A stretch of DNA of 19,965 bases, from assembly GCA_937969105.1 (NCBI GenBank), contig CALBUZ010000113.1:1-19965 (forward strand), written 5' to 3'. Positions within the stretch are counted from its first letter, which is position 1. Each line of letters opens with the position of its first letter. Origin of the DNA: an uncultured Collinsella sp. (lineage in GTDB: Bacteria > Actinomycetota > Coriobacteriia > Coriobacteriales > Coriobacteriaceae). The translations under genes were made by a program, and so were the position numbers. Below are positions 1 to 7,263 of the stretch, piece by piece. The notes under the pieces are model-generated. The model did not search any database. It worked only from the letters and a program-made list of their open reading frames with translations, and was not told where the DNA came from.

Positions 1-72
1 TTTTTTTTTTTTTTAATGATACGGCGACCACCGAGATCTACACTCTTTCCCTACACGACGCTCTTCCGATCT
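1..72 (+). other. Illumina P5/Read 1 adapter with poly-T leader (assembly artefact)
   Basis: Fourteen T residues (1-14) are followed at 15-72 by the complete 58-base Illumina universal adapter. It begins AATGATACGGCGACCACCGA and ends GACGCTCTTCCGATCT. The P5 oligo grafted to Illumina flow cells is known to carry a 5' T spacer, which accounts for the T run. The block is synthetic and was left untrimmed at the contig end. It contains no biological promoter or gene, and genomic sequence starts at about 73. Confidence 0.98.
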
Positions 73-98
73 AGAGGGGCTTGTTTAGGAGGCACAGT

Positions 99-1322
99 AT
101 GGGACGTTTTACCAATCCTCGCGATTTGTACTTTGGTGAGGGCGCTCGCCACGAGGTGAAGAACCTCAAGGGCAAGAAGGCCATCATCGTTTCTGGCGGC
201 AGCTCTATGCGCCGCGGCGGGTTCCTGCAGGACGTTGAGGCCGACCTTAAGGAAGGCGGTTTCGAGGTCAAGCTGTTCGAGGGCGTCGAGTCCGACCCGT
301 CCATCGAGACGGTCATGAAGGGCGCCGAGGCCATGCGCGAGTTCGAGCCCGACTGGATTATCGCCATCGGCGGCGGTTCGCCCATCGATGCCGCTAAGGC
401 CATGTGGGTCTTCTACGAGTATCCCGAGGAGTCCTTCGATAACATCATCCAGCCGTTCAGCTTCCCCGAGCTGCGTCAGAAGGCTCACTTCTGCGCCATC
501 TCCTCTACCTCCGGCACCGCTACCGAGGTCACTGCCTTCTCCGTCATCACCGACTACGCCAAGGGCATCAAGTACCCGCTGGCCGACTTCAACATCACTC
601 CTGATGTCGCCATCGTCGACCCCGAGCTCACCTACACCATGCCCGCCAAGCTGTGCGCTCATACCGGCATGGACGCTCTGACCCACTGCATGGAGGCCTA
701 CGTTTCCACCTGCGCCTCTATGTTCACCGACGCCAACGCTCTGCACGGCATCCGCGAGATCGTCGAGTGGCTGCCCAAGTCCTATGCTGGCGACCATGAG
801 GCCCGTCAGCACATGCACGAGGCTCAGTGCATCGCCGGTATCGCCTTCTCCTCGGGCCTGCTCGGCATCGTTCACTCCATGGCTCACAAGACCGGTGCAG
901 CCTTTGAGAACGGTCACATCATCCACGGTGCTGCTAACGCCATGTACCTGGGCAAGGTCATCCAGTGGAACTCCAAGGACCCGCGTGCTGCCGAGCGTTA
1001 TGCTTACGTGGCCAAGGAGATCCTGCACCTTCCCGGCGAGACCAACGAGGAGCTCATCGCTGCGCTCGTCCAGAAGATTCGCGACCTCAACGACCAGCTC
1101 AACATTCCGCAGTCCATCAAGGATTACGCGAATGGTGGCGTGAAGGTCGACGCCGAGAACCCGCAGATGGTTTCCGAGGAGGAGTTCCTCGCCAAGCTGC
1201 CCGAGATCGCCGCGAACGCCGAGCAGGACGCCTGCACGCCGGAGAACCCGCGTGAGACCAAGGCTGCCGACTTCGAGAAGATCCTCAAGGCCTGCTACTA
1301 CGACACCGACATCGATTTCTAA
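99..1322 (+). CDS. Iron-containing alcohol dehydrogenase
   Basis: A 407-residue cytoplasmic NAD(P)-dependent alcohol dehydrogenase of the iron-activated (type III) family, probably reducing aldehydes to alcohols in fermentation. The N-terminal half has the nucleotide-binding GGGSPIDAAK (91-100) and the STSGTATEVTAFS segment (136-148). The metal site reads D192 and H196 in TGMDALTHCMEAY, H259 in VHSMAH, and H276 in the HGAANA segment, so all four ligands are present. Length is normal for the family. The ATG at 99 is chosen because AGGAGG (87-92) lies six bases upstream; an in-frame TTG at 81 has no such support. The gene starts only 27 bases after the adapter, so its natural promoter is off the contig. 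It ends in a strong terminator at 1344-1389. The exact substrate (ethanol, butanol, propanediol) cannot be read from sequence. Confidence 0.93.
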   Translation: MGRFTNPRDLYFGEGARHEVKNLKGKKAIIVSGGSSMRRGGFLQDVEADLKEGGFEVKLFEGVESDPSIETVMKGAEAMREFEPDWIIAIGGGSPIDAAKAMWVFYEYPEESFDNIIQPFSFPELRQKAHFCAISSTSGTATEVTAFSVITDYAKGIKYPLADFNITPDVAIVDPELTYTMPAKLCAHTGMDALTHCMEAYVSTCASMFTDANALHGIREIVEWLPKSYAGDHEARQHMHEAQCIAGIAFSSGLLGIVHSMAHKTGAAFENGHIIHGAANAMYLGKVIQWNSKDPRAAERYAYVAKEILHLPGETNEELIAALVQKIRDLNDQLNIPQSIKDYANGGVKVDAENPQMVSEEEFLAKLPEIAANAEQDACTPENPRETKAADFEKILKACYYDTDIDF

Positions 1323-1343
1323 TCGACTCTTGTTATCGTAACG

Positions 1344-1389
1344 AGGGGCTCCGCACGTATCCGTACGGAGCCCCTTTCTTTTTTCTTTT
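1344..1389 (+). terminator. Intrinsic terminator after the iron-type alcohol dehydrogenase
   Basis: A perfect 10-bp stem, AGGGGCTCCG (1344-1353) with CGGAGCCCCT (1366-1375), has a 12-base loop and is followed by a T-rich tract to 1389. It separates the iron-type dehydrogenase from the glycerol dehydrogenase that starts at 1406. The downstream gene therefore probably has its own start signals or depends on read-through. Confidence 0.93.
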
Positions 1390-1405
1390 AGAGAATGGGA
1401 TAGTT

Positions 1406-2506
1406 ATGGCTGCAATTTTCAATAGCCCCAGCAAGTACATCCAGGGTCCGGACGAGCTCGCCAAGCTCGGCTCCTATGTCGAGCCGCTTGGCGCTAAGGC
1501 CCTCGTCATCGTGACGCCTTCGGGCAAGAAACGCGTCGGTGCCAAGATCGAGGGCGGCTTTGCCGAGGCCAAGGCCGAGCTGCTGTTTGAGGACTTTAAC
1601 GGCGAGTGCTCCAAGGGCGAGGTCGATCGCCTGGTTGCGCTCGCTCGCGACAACGGTTGCGACATCATCGTCGGTGTCGGTGGCGGTAAGATTCTCGACA
1701 CCGCGAAGGCCGTTGCCTATTACCTGGAATCCCCGGTTATCATTTGCCCCACCATTGCTTCGACCGATGCCCCGTGCTCGGCGCTTTCGGTGCTCTATAC
1801 CGATGACGGCCAGTTCGACAAGTACCTCTTCCTTAAGGCAAACCCCAATATCGTCCTTATGGATACGACGGTTATCGCGGCGAGCCCGGTGCGCCTGACG
1901 GTTTCCGGCATGGGCGATGCGCTCGCAACCTATTTCGAGGCTCAGGCGACGCACGATGCCGACGGTGGCACTTGTGCCGGCGGCAAGGGCGGAATGGCCG
2001 GCCTGGCGCTCGCCAAGCTCTGCTACGAGACGCTTATGGCCGATGGTGTGAAGGCCAAGGTTGCGCTGGAGAAGGGTGCGCTCACGCCTGCCGTCGAGCG
2101 CATCATTGAGGCCAACACGCTGCTTTCGGGCATTGGCTTTGAGAGCTCGGGCCTCGCTGCTGCTCATGCCATCCACAATGGCCTGACGATGCTGCCCGAG
2201 TGCCACAGCATGTATCACGGCGAGAAGGTCGCCTTTGGCACTATCGTCCAGCTGGTACTCGAGGATGCCCCGACTGAGAAGCTTGAGGAAGTCTTGGGCT
2301 TCTGCATTGAGCTGGGCCTGCCGGTCACGATGAAGGAGCTGGGCGTTGCCGAGGTTACGCGCGAGAAGGCCATGATTGTTGCCGAGGCCGCGTGCGCGCC
2401 CGAGGACACCATGTGCAACATGCCGTTTGAGGTGACGCCCGAGACGGTCGCAAACGCCATCTTGGGTGCCGACGCGCTGGGCCACTACTATCTCATGGAT
2501 GAGTAA
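1406..2506 (+). CDS. gldA: Glycerol dehydrogenase
   Basis: A 366-residue zinc-dependent glycerol dehydrogenase, oxidising glycerol to dihydroxyacetone with NAD+ (or the reverse), cytoplasmic. The dinucleotide-binding loop is VGVGGGKILDTAK (89-101). The expected zinc ligands are D171 in SGMGDALATYFEA, H254 in AAAHAIHNG, and H271 in MYHGEKVAFG, all as in characterised GldA enzymes. Length and both ends are normal. The ATG at 1406 follows a GAGAATGGGATAG stretch, so the ribosome-binding site is only moderate. The gene lies between two strong terminators and is probably a single-gene transcript. Related 1,2-diol dehydrogenases share these motifs, so the physiological substrate could be another small diol. 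Confidence 0.92.
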   Translation: MAAIFNSPSKYIQGPDELAKLGSYVEPLGAKALVIVTPSGKKRVGAKIEGGFAEAKAELLFEDFNGECSKGEVDRLVALARDNGCDIIVGVGGGKILDTAKAVAYYLESPVIICPTIASTDAPCSALSVLYTDDGQFDKYLFLKANPNIVLMDTTVIAASPVRLTVSGMGDALATYFEAQATHDADGGTCAGGKGGMAGLALAKLCYETLMADGVKAKVALEKGALTPAVERIIEANTLLSGIGFESSGLAAAHAIHNGLTMLPECHSMYHGEKVAFGTIVQLVLEDAPTEKLEEVLGFCIELGLPVTMKELGVAEVTREKAMIVAEAACAPEDTMCNMPFEVTPETVANAILGADALGHYYLMDE

Positions 2507-2518
2507 ATCAAGCTAAGG

Positions 2519-2554
2519 AAGGGGCAAAGCCAGCAGATGGCTTTGCCCCTTTTT
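2519..2554 (+). terminator. Intrinsic terminator after gldA
   Basis: GGGGCAAAGCC (2521-2531) pairs with GGCTTTGCCCC (2539-2549). The flanking AA and TT extend the stem, the loop is about seven bases, and a T run covers 2550-2554. The hairpin starts 13 bases after the gldA stop codon. Confidence 0.93.
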
Positions 2555-2558
2555 GCTA

Positions 2559-2589
2559 TGGTGCAAAGGGGTCAGGTTGCTTTGCACCA
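2559..2589. repeat. REP-like palindrome between the two glycerol dehydrogenase genes
   Basis: TGGTGCAAAG (2559-2568) and CTTTGCACCA (2580-2589) form a perfect 10-bp inverted repeat around an 11-base spacer containing GGGTCAGG. There is no T tract, and a full terminator lies just upstream, so it is not needed for termination. Its form resembles repetitive extragenic palindromes, but only one copy is visible here. It lies about 30 bases before the next gene and could instead be an operator. Confidence 0.5.
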
Positions 2590-2619
2590 ATTGTTGTTGA
2601 TGAAAGGGCGGATTCTCGT

Positions 2620-3687
2620 ATGGCGCTTCCCATGGTTTATGGCGGTCCCGGTCGGTATGTTCAGGGGCCGGGTGAGCTCTCGCGTCAGGGCAGGTATTTG
2701 TCATGGTTGGGCTGCGCTGCCTATGTCCTGTTTGACCAGGGCACCGAGGATCGGCTGTGCAGGCAGATCGTCGATGGATTTCTGGACGAAGATCTAAGCG
2801 AGCCCTTCTTTAAGATCTATAACGGTCCGTGTACGGAAGAGGCCGTTGTAAAAATGGCTAAGGAAGCCCGGGCTGAGTATTGCGACATGGTGGTGGGTAT
2901 TGGCGGCGGCAAGATGCTCGATATCGCCAAGGCCGTTGCGTTTTATGCCGAGTTGCCGTTGTGCGTATGCCCCACGGCGGCTTCGATGGACGGTCCGTGC
3001 AGCGCGATTTCGGTGCTGTATCACGAGGATGGGTCGTTCGACCGCTACCTGATGCTCGAGAAGAATCCAGACCTAGTTGTGGTCGATACCAACGTGGTCG
3101 CGTCAGCCCCGCTGCGTATGACGGTCGCTGGCATGGGCGACGCGCTGGCAACGTACTTCGAGGCACGTTCGTGCGCCGCGGCGCATGGCGCCAACGAGCA
3201 CGGTGGCGCGCCGGGACACTTGGCCTTAGTTGCGGCTCGTGCCTGCTATGACACACTCATGGAGTGCGGCGTCGCTGCCAAGCGCGATCTCAAAAAGGGC
3301 CGTATATCGCCGGCGGGTGAGCGCCTGATCGAGTGCAATATTCTGCTCTCGGGTGTTGGCTTTGAGAGCGGTGGCCTAGCACTTGCCCATGCCATCGCCA
3401 ACGGCCTGACAATTCTGCCCGAGTGCAAGGCCATGCATGGTGAGGCCGTGGCATTTGGCTTGGTGGTGCAGCTGCGCCTGGAGCGTGCGCCCGAGCTTGA
3501 TCAGGTGCTCGAGTTTTGCCAGCGCGTCGGCCTACCGACGACGCTCGCGGAGCTGGGACTTGGCGAGATTTCCGATGCCGACCTGATGAGCGTTGCAGAT
3601 GCGGCCTTTAGAAACGAACGCAATATGGCTAACGAACAGGCCAAGGTGACCAGACAAAAGCTCGTGCAGCTCATGCGCGAGGCATAG
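2620..3687 (+). CDS. Glycerol dehydrogenase paralogue (GldA family)
   Basis: A 355-residue second member of the glycerol dehydrogenase family, clearly related along its length to the gene immediately upstream. The nucleotide loop is VGIGGGKMLDIAK (92-104). The zinc ligands are conserved as D174 in GMGDALATYFEA, H257 in LAHAIANG, and H273 in AMHGEAVAFG. Two positions near the metal differ from the upstream enzyme: the second His of HAIHNG is Ala here, and MYHGEKV has become MHGEAV, one residue shorter and without the lysine. This suggests a changed substrate. The ATG at 2620 is chosen because it aligns with the N-terminus of the upstream enzyme. The GAAAGGG ribosome-binding stretch (2602-2608) sits about 11 bases away, rather far, and an ATG at 2632 is an alternative. 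No terminator is visible after the gene. Confidence 0.87.
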   Translation: MALPMVYGGPGRYVQGPGELSRQGRYLSWLGCAAYVLFDQGTEDRLCRQIVDGFLDEDLSEPFFKIYNGPCTEEAVVKMAKEARAEYCDMVVGIGGGKMLDIAKAVAFYAELPLCVCPTAASMDGPCSAISVLYHEDGSFDRYLMLEKNPDLVVVDTNVVASAPLRMTVAGMGDALATYFEARSCAAAHGANEHGGAPGHLALVAARACYDTLMECGVAAKRDLKKGRISPAGERLIECNILLSGVGFESGGLALAHAIANGLTILPECKAMHGEAVAFGLVVQLRLERAPELDQVLEFCQRVGLPTTLAELGLGEISDADLMSVADAAFRNERNMANEQAKVTRQKLVQLMREA

Positions 3688-3838
3688 CTAGGCGCTTGAT
3701 CGACCTTGTGCAATCGAGGCGGCGATAGGCCATAGACTATTTGCCTCAAAGGTGCGCCGCGTGTAATTTGCCCGAGGCGTGGGCCGATAGCGTATCATTA
3801 TCTCTTGCTTGTTTGCACTGCTCAGGGAGGGGCCGCGC

Positions 3839-5092
3839 ATGGCGCAGGAACACGATCTGTTTGATGACATTATCGAGATCAGCAAGGGTTTCGACTTTCT
3901 TAAAAACCCGCTTGGCGGCGTGACCGATGCACTCGATCCGTCGGCGCCGCAGTGGAATCCTGCCGACTACAAGGAGCGCCCGCGCGGCAACACCATTCCG
4001 TGCCTGACCTGCAAAAACGAAAAGAGCGGCTGCACCGCGTGCATGGACGTATGCCCGGTCAACGCTATCGAGGTCGAGGAAGACTCCATCGAGATCCTCG
4101 ACTCCTGTCGCAAGTGCGGCCTGTGCGCCGCTGCCTGTCCGACCGAGGCGATCATCTCGCCGCGCCTGGCGCCCAAAAACCTGTATGACGATATCGTCTC
4201 TGCCGCTACGAGCCATGAGACCGCCTATGTCACCTGCACGCGCGCCCTCAAGCGCATGCCGCGCGAAAACGAGGTCGTCGTTGCCTGCGTGGGCGATATT
4301 ACGGCCGAGACTTGGTTCTCGGTGCTGGCGGACTATCCCAACGTGAGTGTGTACCTGCCGTTGGGCGTGTGCGATAAATGCCGCAACACCGGCGGTGAGG
4401 ATATTCTGGGCGAGGCGATTGCGAAGGCCGAGGAGTGGGCCGGTACGGGCATGGGCCTGGAGGTCGACCCCAAGAGCCTCAAATGCCATAAGCGCCGCGA
4501 GTACGAGCGTAAGGAGTACATGGAAAAGATTGCCCGCACCACGGGTCTAACCGTGACTAAGCTCAACCCGGCGACGGCGGCACTGGCCTCGGTGACGCAG
4601 AAGTTGAAGGCCCACCGTCACCAGATCACGCAGCTCGAGCGTACGCTCAACACCATGTGCGGCACCACGACGACTAAGCGTCGCCGTTCGCTCACGCACG
4701 GGCGGCAGCTGGTGCTCTCGACGCTGCAGAACCACCCCGAGCTTGCCCAGAACATGCAGGTGAGCACGCCGGAGTGCGATTTTGACAAGTGCACGTCGTG
4801 CGGCGAGTGCGTCAACGTGTGCCCCACGTTTGCCTGCGATTTGGTGGGAAGCGGTCGCTTTGCACTGGAGTCCACGTATTGCCTAGGTTGCGGAGCCTGC
4901 GTCAAGGTGTGCCCCGAGCATGCGCTTAAGTTGGTTGAGCATGATGCATCCAACCTGGTCGTCGTCGATCCCGAGGCCGAGGAAAAGGCCGCCCAGAAGG
5001 CGAAGGCTCACGAAGAAGCTGAGAAGGTCAAGGCCGAGGCAAAGGCCAAGCTTGACAATATGCTCGACCAGGTGGAAAAGCTCGCGGACTAG
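3839..5092 (+). CDS. Multi-cluster 4Fe-4S ferredoxin-type protein
   Basis: A 417-residue protein with two separate ferredoxin modules, predicted to carry electrons in the cytoplasm. The N-terminal module has cysteines at 55, 58, 65, 68 and 72, then CRKCGLCAAACP (90-101). The C-terminal module has CTSCGECVNVCP (318-329) and CLGCGACVKVCP (348-359). Together these could bind four [4Fe-4S] clusters. The middle (about 110-300) has no family I can name; it holds C150 and a CDKC pair (178-181) that might bind another metal. The tail (about 375-417) is rich in Ala, Lys and Glu and probably forms a coiled coil. There is no signal peptide or membrane segment. The ATG at 3839 follows AGGGAGGGG (3824-3832); an in-frame TTG at 3809 is less likely. 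No partner oxidoreductase is adjacent, so the redox partner is unknown. Confidence 0.85.
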   Translation: MAQEHDLFDDIIEISKGFDFLKNPLGGVTDALDPSAPQWNPADYKERPRGNTIPCLTCKNEKSGCTACMDVCPVNAIEVEEDSIEILDSCRKCGLCAAACPTEAIISPRLAPKNLYDDIVSAATSHETAYVTCTRALKRMPRENEVVVACVGDITAETWFSVLADYPNVSVYLPLGVCDKCRNTGGEDILGEAIAKAEEWAGTGMGLEVDPKSLKCHKRREYERKEYMEKIARTTGLTVTKLNPATAALASVTQKLKAHRHQITQLERTLNTMCGTTTTKRRRSLTHGRQLVLSTLQNHPELAQNMQVSTPECDFDKCTSCGECVNVCPTFACDLVGSGRFALESTYCLGCGACVKVCPEHALKLVEHDASNLVVVDPEAEEKAAQKAKAHEEAEKVKAEAKAKLDNMLDQVEKLAD

Positions 5093-5142
5093 CTAAAAGA
5101 GCGTACATGATGGCCGGTGGGACAGGTACTGCCCCGCCGGCC

Positions 5143-5214
5143 AAAAAAGTTGCGGTGGAATAGTTCCCGTCTTGCCCTTAAGCTGGCCATTCTAGGAACT
5201 ATTCCACCGCAACT
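5143..5214 (-). terminator. Long perfect hairpin with T tract, terminator of the GntR gene
   Basis: AGTTGCGGTGGAATAGTTCC (5148-5167) and GGAACTATTCCACCGCAACT (5195-5214) form a perfect 20-bp inverted repeat around a 27-base loop. Read on the minus strand, the hairpin ends in a T run (complement of the A run at 5143-5148), so it works as an intrinsic terminator for the gene ending at 5224. It lies between convergent genes. The stem is much longer than termination needs, so it may also be a copy of a dispersed repeat. Confidence 0.8.
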
Positions 5215-5223
5215 AATAGATGG

Positions 5224-5979
5224 TTAGCTCATACTGCTCTGATGGGTCTCGCTGCCGTTATTGCGGCGGGTGACCGTTTCGTGGAGTAAAAAGAAGCTGG
5301 GAACCTGCTTTGTCTCGGTGTATTCCATAAGGATGCCGTCGGCGTTGTAGGTCTGCCCGCGTACAACGGCGAGTGCGTTAAAGTCGTCGAGATCGAGTAC
5401 GCGTGTATCCTCGGGCGTGGGATGCTCAATCGTTACATCGCGTTTGCCCGTGGCAATCTTAATTCCAAGGCCTTCTTCGAGGTAACGATAGATCGAGTCG
5501 TTGACAATCTCGGGTGTCAGCCCCGGTACCTGTGAGCTTAGGTAATAGGAGTCGTCGGAGCACACGGCTCGTCCGTCTGCATAACGGATGCGTTTAGCAC
5601 GTGTGAGTTCACAGCCTTCGGGAAACCCGGTAATCTTGGAGAGCGCCTTGTTACAGACGAGGAGCTCAAAGACAGTGGTGACCGTTTTGAGCTCAAAGCC
5701 TCGGCTAGCTGCGATTTCCTTAAAGGTCTCGAGTCCGCCGCCACCACGATTCGTCTCGTCACTGATGTTGCGAATGACGCGCATGCCTTTGCCTTGCTGG
5801 GGGAGCACGTAGCCATCTGCCGCAAGCATCGAGATGGCGCGACGGACCGTCATGCGCGAACAGCCAAACAGCTGCGTGAGTTCAGTCTCCGAAGGCAGAT
5901 AGCTTAGATAGGCATATGTGCCGTCGTCAATCGACTGCTTCACGTTGTCATAAATGGTTTGGAAGATGGCTCGCGCCAT
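5224..5979 (-). CDS. GntR-family regulator with UTRA effector domain
   Basis: A 251-residue DNA-binding transcription factor of the HutC branch of the GntR family. The N-terminal winged helix (about 3-70) includes LPSETELTQLFGCSRMTVRRAI, shown here in part as TQLFGCSRMTVRRAI (35-49), and the wing QQGKGMRV (61-68). The rest (about 95-240) fits a UTRA ligand-binding domain, which in this family often senses a phosphorylated sugar. The ATG at 5979 has AGGAGA a few bases upstream on the minus strand. The gene lies 65 bases after the zinc dehydrogenase on the same strand and ends at a strong hairpin terminator. The inverted TCTAGACAAG-type sites between 7117 and 7282 are its likely operators. A maltose phosphate or its glucose 6-phosphate product is a reasonable guess for the effector, but this is inference. 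Confidence 0.9.
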   Translation of the reverse strand: MARAIFQTIYDNVKQSIDDGTYAYLSYLPSETELTQLFGCSRMTVRRAISMLAADGYVLPQQGKGMRVIRNISDETNRGGGGLETFKEIAASRGFELKTVTTVFELLVCNKALSKITGFPEGCELTRAKRIRYADGRAVCSDDSYYLSSQVPGLTPEIVNDSIYRYLEEGLGIKIATGKRDVTIEHPTPEDTRVLDLDDFNALAVVRGQTYNADGILMEYTETKQVPSFFLLHETVTRRNNGSETHQSSMS

Positions 5980-6044
5980 GACGGTCTCCTAGAGCTGAGT
6001 GCGCGAGCGGTGGATGAGGACTGCTCGCGCAGGTGTCGATCGAT

Positions 6045-7070
6045 TTACTTGCTGGGGTCGATTATATATTTACCCATGGCACGCAGAGCTGGGTCTGACA
6101 GGATAGCGCCGAGTTCGTCGAGGGAAGCCACCTTGGCGACCATCGAGGATACGTCGAGCCTGCCAGAGTCGATGAGCTCGAGCGCGCGACGCTGCGTATA
6201 AGGGTTGATGTAGGACGAGGTAAGCACGAGCTCCTTCTGGAAGACCTCGAAGGGCTTGACGGTGATTGTCTCATCGGGCTTGGTGAGGCCGAACATCATG
6301 ACCGTAGCCTTGTGGCCGGCGATCTGGATGGCCTGCTCGATGGTGACGGGCTTGCCAACACACTCGATAACGACATCGACGTTGCCGACGCCCTCCTGCT
6401 TCAGGCGGGCCGGGACGTCCTCGTGGATGGAATCAATTGCCAGGTCGGCGCCGAGTTTGAGCGCAACCTCGCGCTTGCCTTCGACAGGCTCGAGCAAGAC
6501 AACCTTGGTGGCGCCGGCGTTTTTAGCAAGCTGCATCATGAGCAGACCGATCATGCCGCCGCCGATAACGACAACTGTGCTGCCGGGCTTGATGTTGCAC
6601 ATATCGATGCCGTGCAGGCAGCAGGCGACGGGCTCGGTCATAGCACCCTGCTCAAAGCTGGTGTGATCGCCCAACTTGTAGACTTGCTGCATATCGACGG
6701 AGCAGTACTCGGCAAAGCCGCCGTTAACGGTGGTGCCGTAACCGGTCATATGCTCGCAGTAGTGGTTGATTCCGTCGCGGCAGGGTTCGCAGCAGCCGCA
6801 GGGATGGTTTGGGTCGATGCACACGCGATCGCCCGGCTTAAAGCCAGCGACGTCGCTGCCCACGGCCTCGACAACGCCCGCAAACTCATGACCAAGGATC
6901 GTGGGCGGGGTAACGTCGGCTGCACCCTTGTCGCCTTCATAGATATGAACGTCGGTACCGCAGACGCCGCAAGCTTTGACGTTGATCAGAACGTCGCGCT
7001 TGCCCACGGCCGGCTTTGCCGATTCCTCGACTCTGAGGTCGTGCTTTCCATAGAAGACCGCGCTTTTCAT
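6045..7070 (-). CDS. Zinc-dependent medium-chain alcohol/polyol dehydrogenase
   Basis: A 341-residue cytoplasmic NAD(P)-dependent dehydrogenase of the medium-chain (sorbitol/threonine dehydrogenase-like) family. The catalytic zinc site is C37 in CGVCGTD with H61 and E62 in GHEFAG. The structural zinc loop has C91, C94, C97 and C105. The nucleotide fold carries VVVIGGGMIG (166-175). Both ends are complete. The ATG at 7070 has AAGGAG at good spacing. The gene is first in a two-gene unit with the GntR regulator, and its promoter region is shared with the divergent maltose PTS. That context points to a sugar or sugar-derived alcohol as substrate, though a dehydrogenase is not a standard part of maltose phosphate breakdown. 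Sorbitol, galactitol 1-phosphate or another polyol dehydrogenase activity would all fit the sequence. Confidence 0.9.
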   Translation of the reverse strand: MKSAVFYGKHDLRVEESAKPAVGKRDVLINVKACGVCGTDVHIYEGDKGAADVTPPTILGHEFAGVVEAVGSDVAGFKPGDRVCIDPNHPCGCCEPCRDGINHYCEHMTGYGTTVNGGFAEYCSVDMQQVYKLGDHTSFEQGAMTEPVACCLHGIDMCNIKPGSTVVVIGGGMIGLLMMQLAKNAGATKVVLLEPVEGKREVALKLGADLAIDSIHEDVPARLKQEGVGNVDVVIECVGKPVTIEQAIQIAGHKATVMMFGLTKPDETITVKPFEVFQKELVLTSSYINPYTQRRALELIDSGRLDVSSMVAKVASLDELGAILSDPALRAMGKYIIDPSK

Positions 7071-7106
7071 GGTGACTCCTTAACGTGGCGGTGAATATTG
7101 TAATGA

Positions 7107-7135
7107 AGTATAGGCATGTCTACAGGTATAGACAA
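7107..7135 (-). promoter_or_regulatory. Promoter of the zinc dehydrogenase-GntR unit
   Basis: On the minus strand, TTGTCT (complement of 7130-7135) and TATACT (complement of 7107-7112) are separated by exactly 17 bases, close to a housekeeping promoter. A start near 7100 would give a leader of about 30 bases with an AAGGAG site before the ATG at 7070. An inverted repeat at 7117-7134 covers the spacer and the -35 element, so a bound regulator would block polymerase. Confidence 0.7.
7117..7134. promoter_or_regulatory. Predicted GntR operator 1
   Basis: TGTCTA (7117-7122) and TAGACA (7129-7134) form a perfect inverted repeat with a six-base spacer. The half sites match the GTCTAGAC-type sequences bound by HutC-branch GntR proteins, but the spacer is wider than usual. 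The site overlaps the minus-strand promoter. Confidence 0.5.
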
Positions 7136-7139
7136 GCAC

Positions 7140-7154
7140 ATCTAGACAAGTTGA
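7140..7154. promoter_or_regulatory. Predicted GntR operator 2
   Basis: ATCTAGACAAGTTGA is repeated exactly, in inverted orientation, at 7264-7278. It contains the TCTAGA core and one good AGACAA half site. It lies just upstream of the predicted minus-strand -35 element. Confidence 0.6.
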
Positions 7155-7263
7155 AAAGAAATATAATTTGCGGCCATAAGCTATGTTAGATTTAGCAGGC
7201 AAAATACTGGACTTATACCGTTTACGGCCAATAATCGACCGCTGACCGAACATAGAAACCGTA

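Noticed and set aside
51..1028. 325-codon minus-strand frame at the contig start
   Set aside because: It runs into the adapter sequence and is antisense to a certain dehydrogenase gene.
5111..5143. TGGCCGGTGGG/CCCCGCCGGCCA hairpin as terminator of the ferredoxin gene
   Set aside because: The stem has a G-T pair and is followed by A residues, not T, on the plus strand. It may pause transcription but does not meet the terminator pattern.
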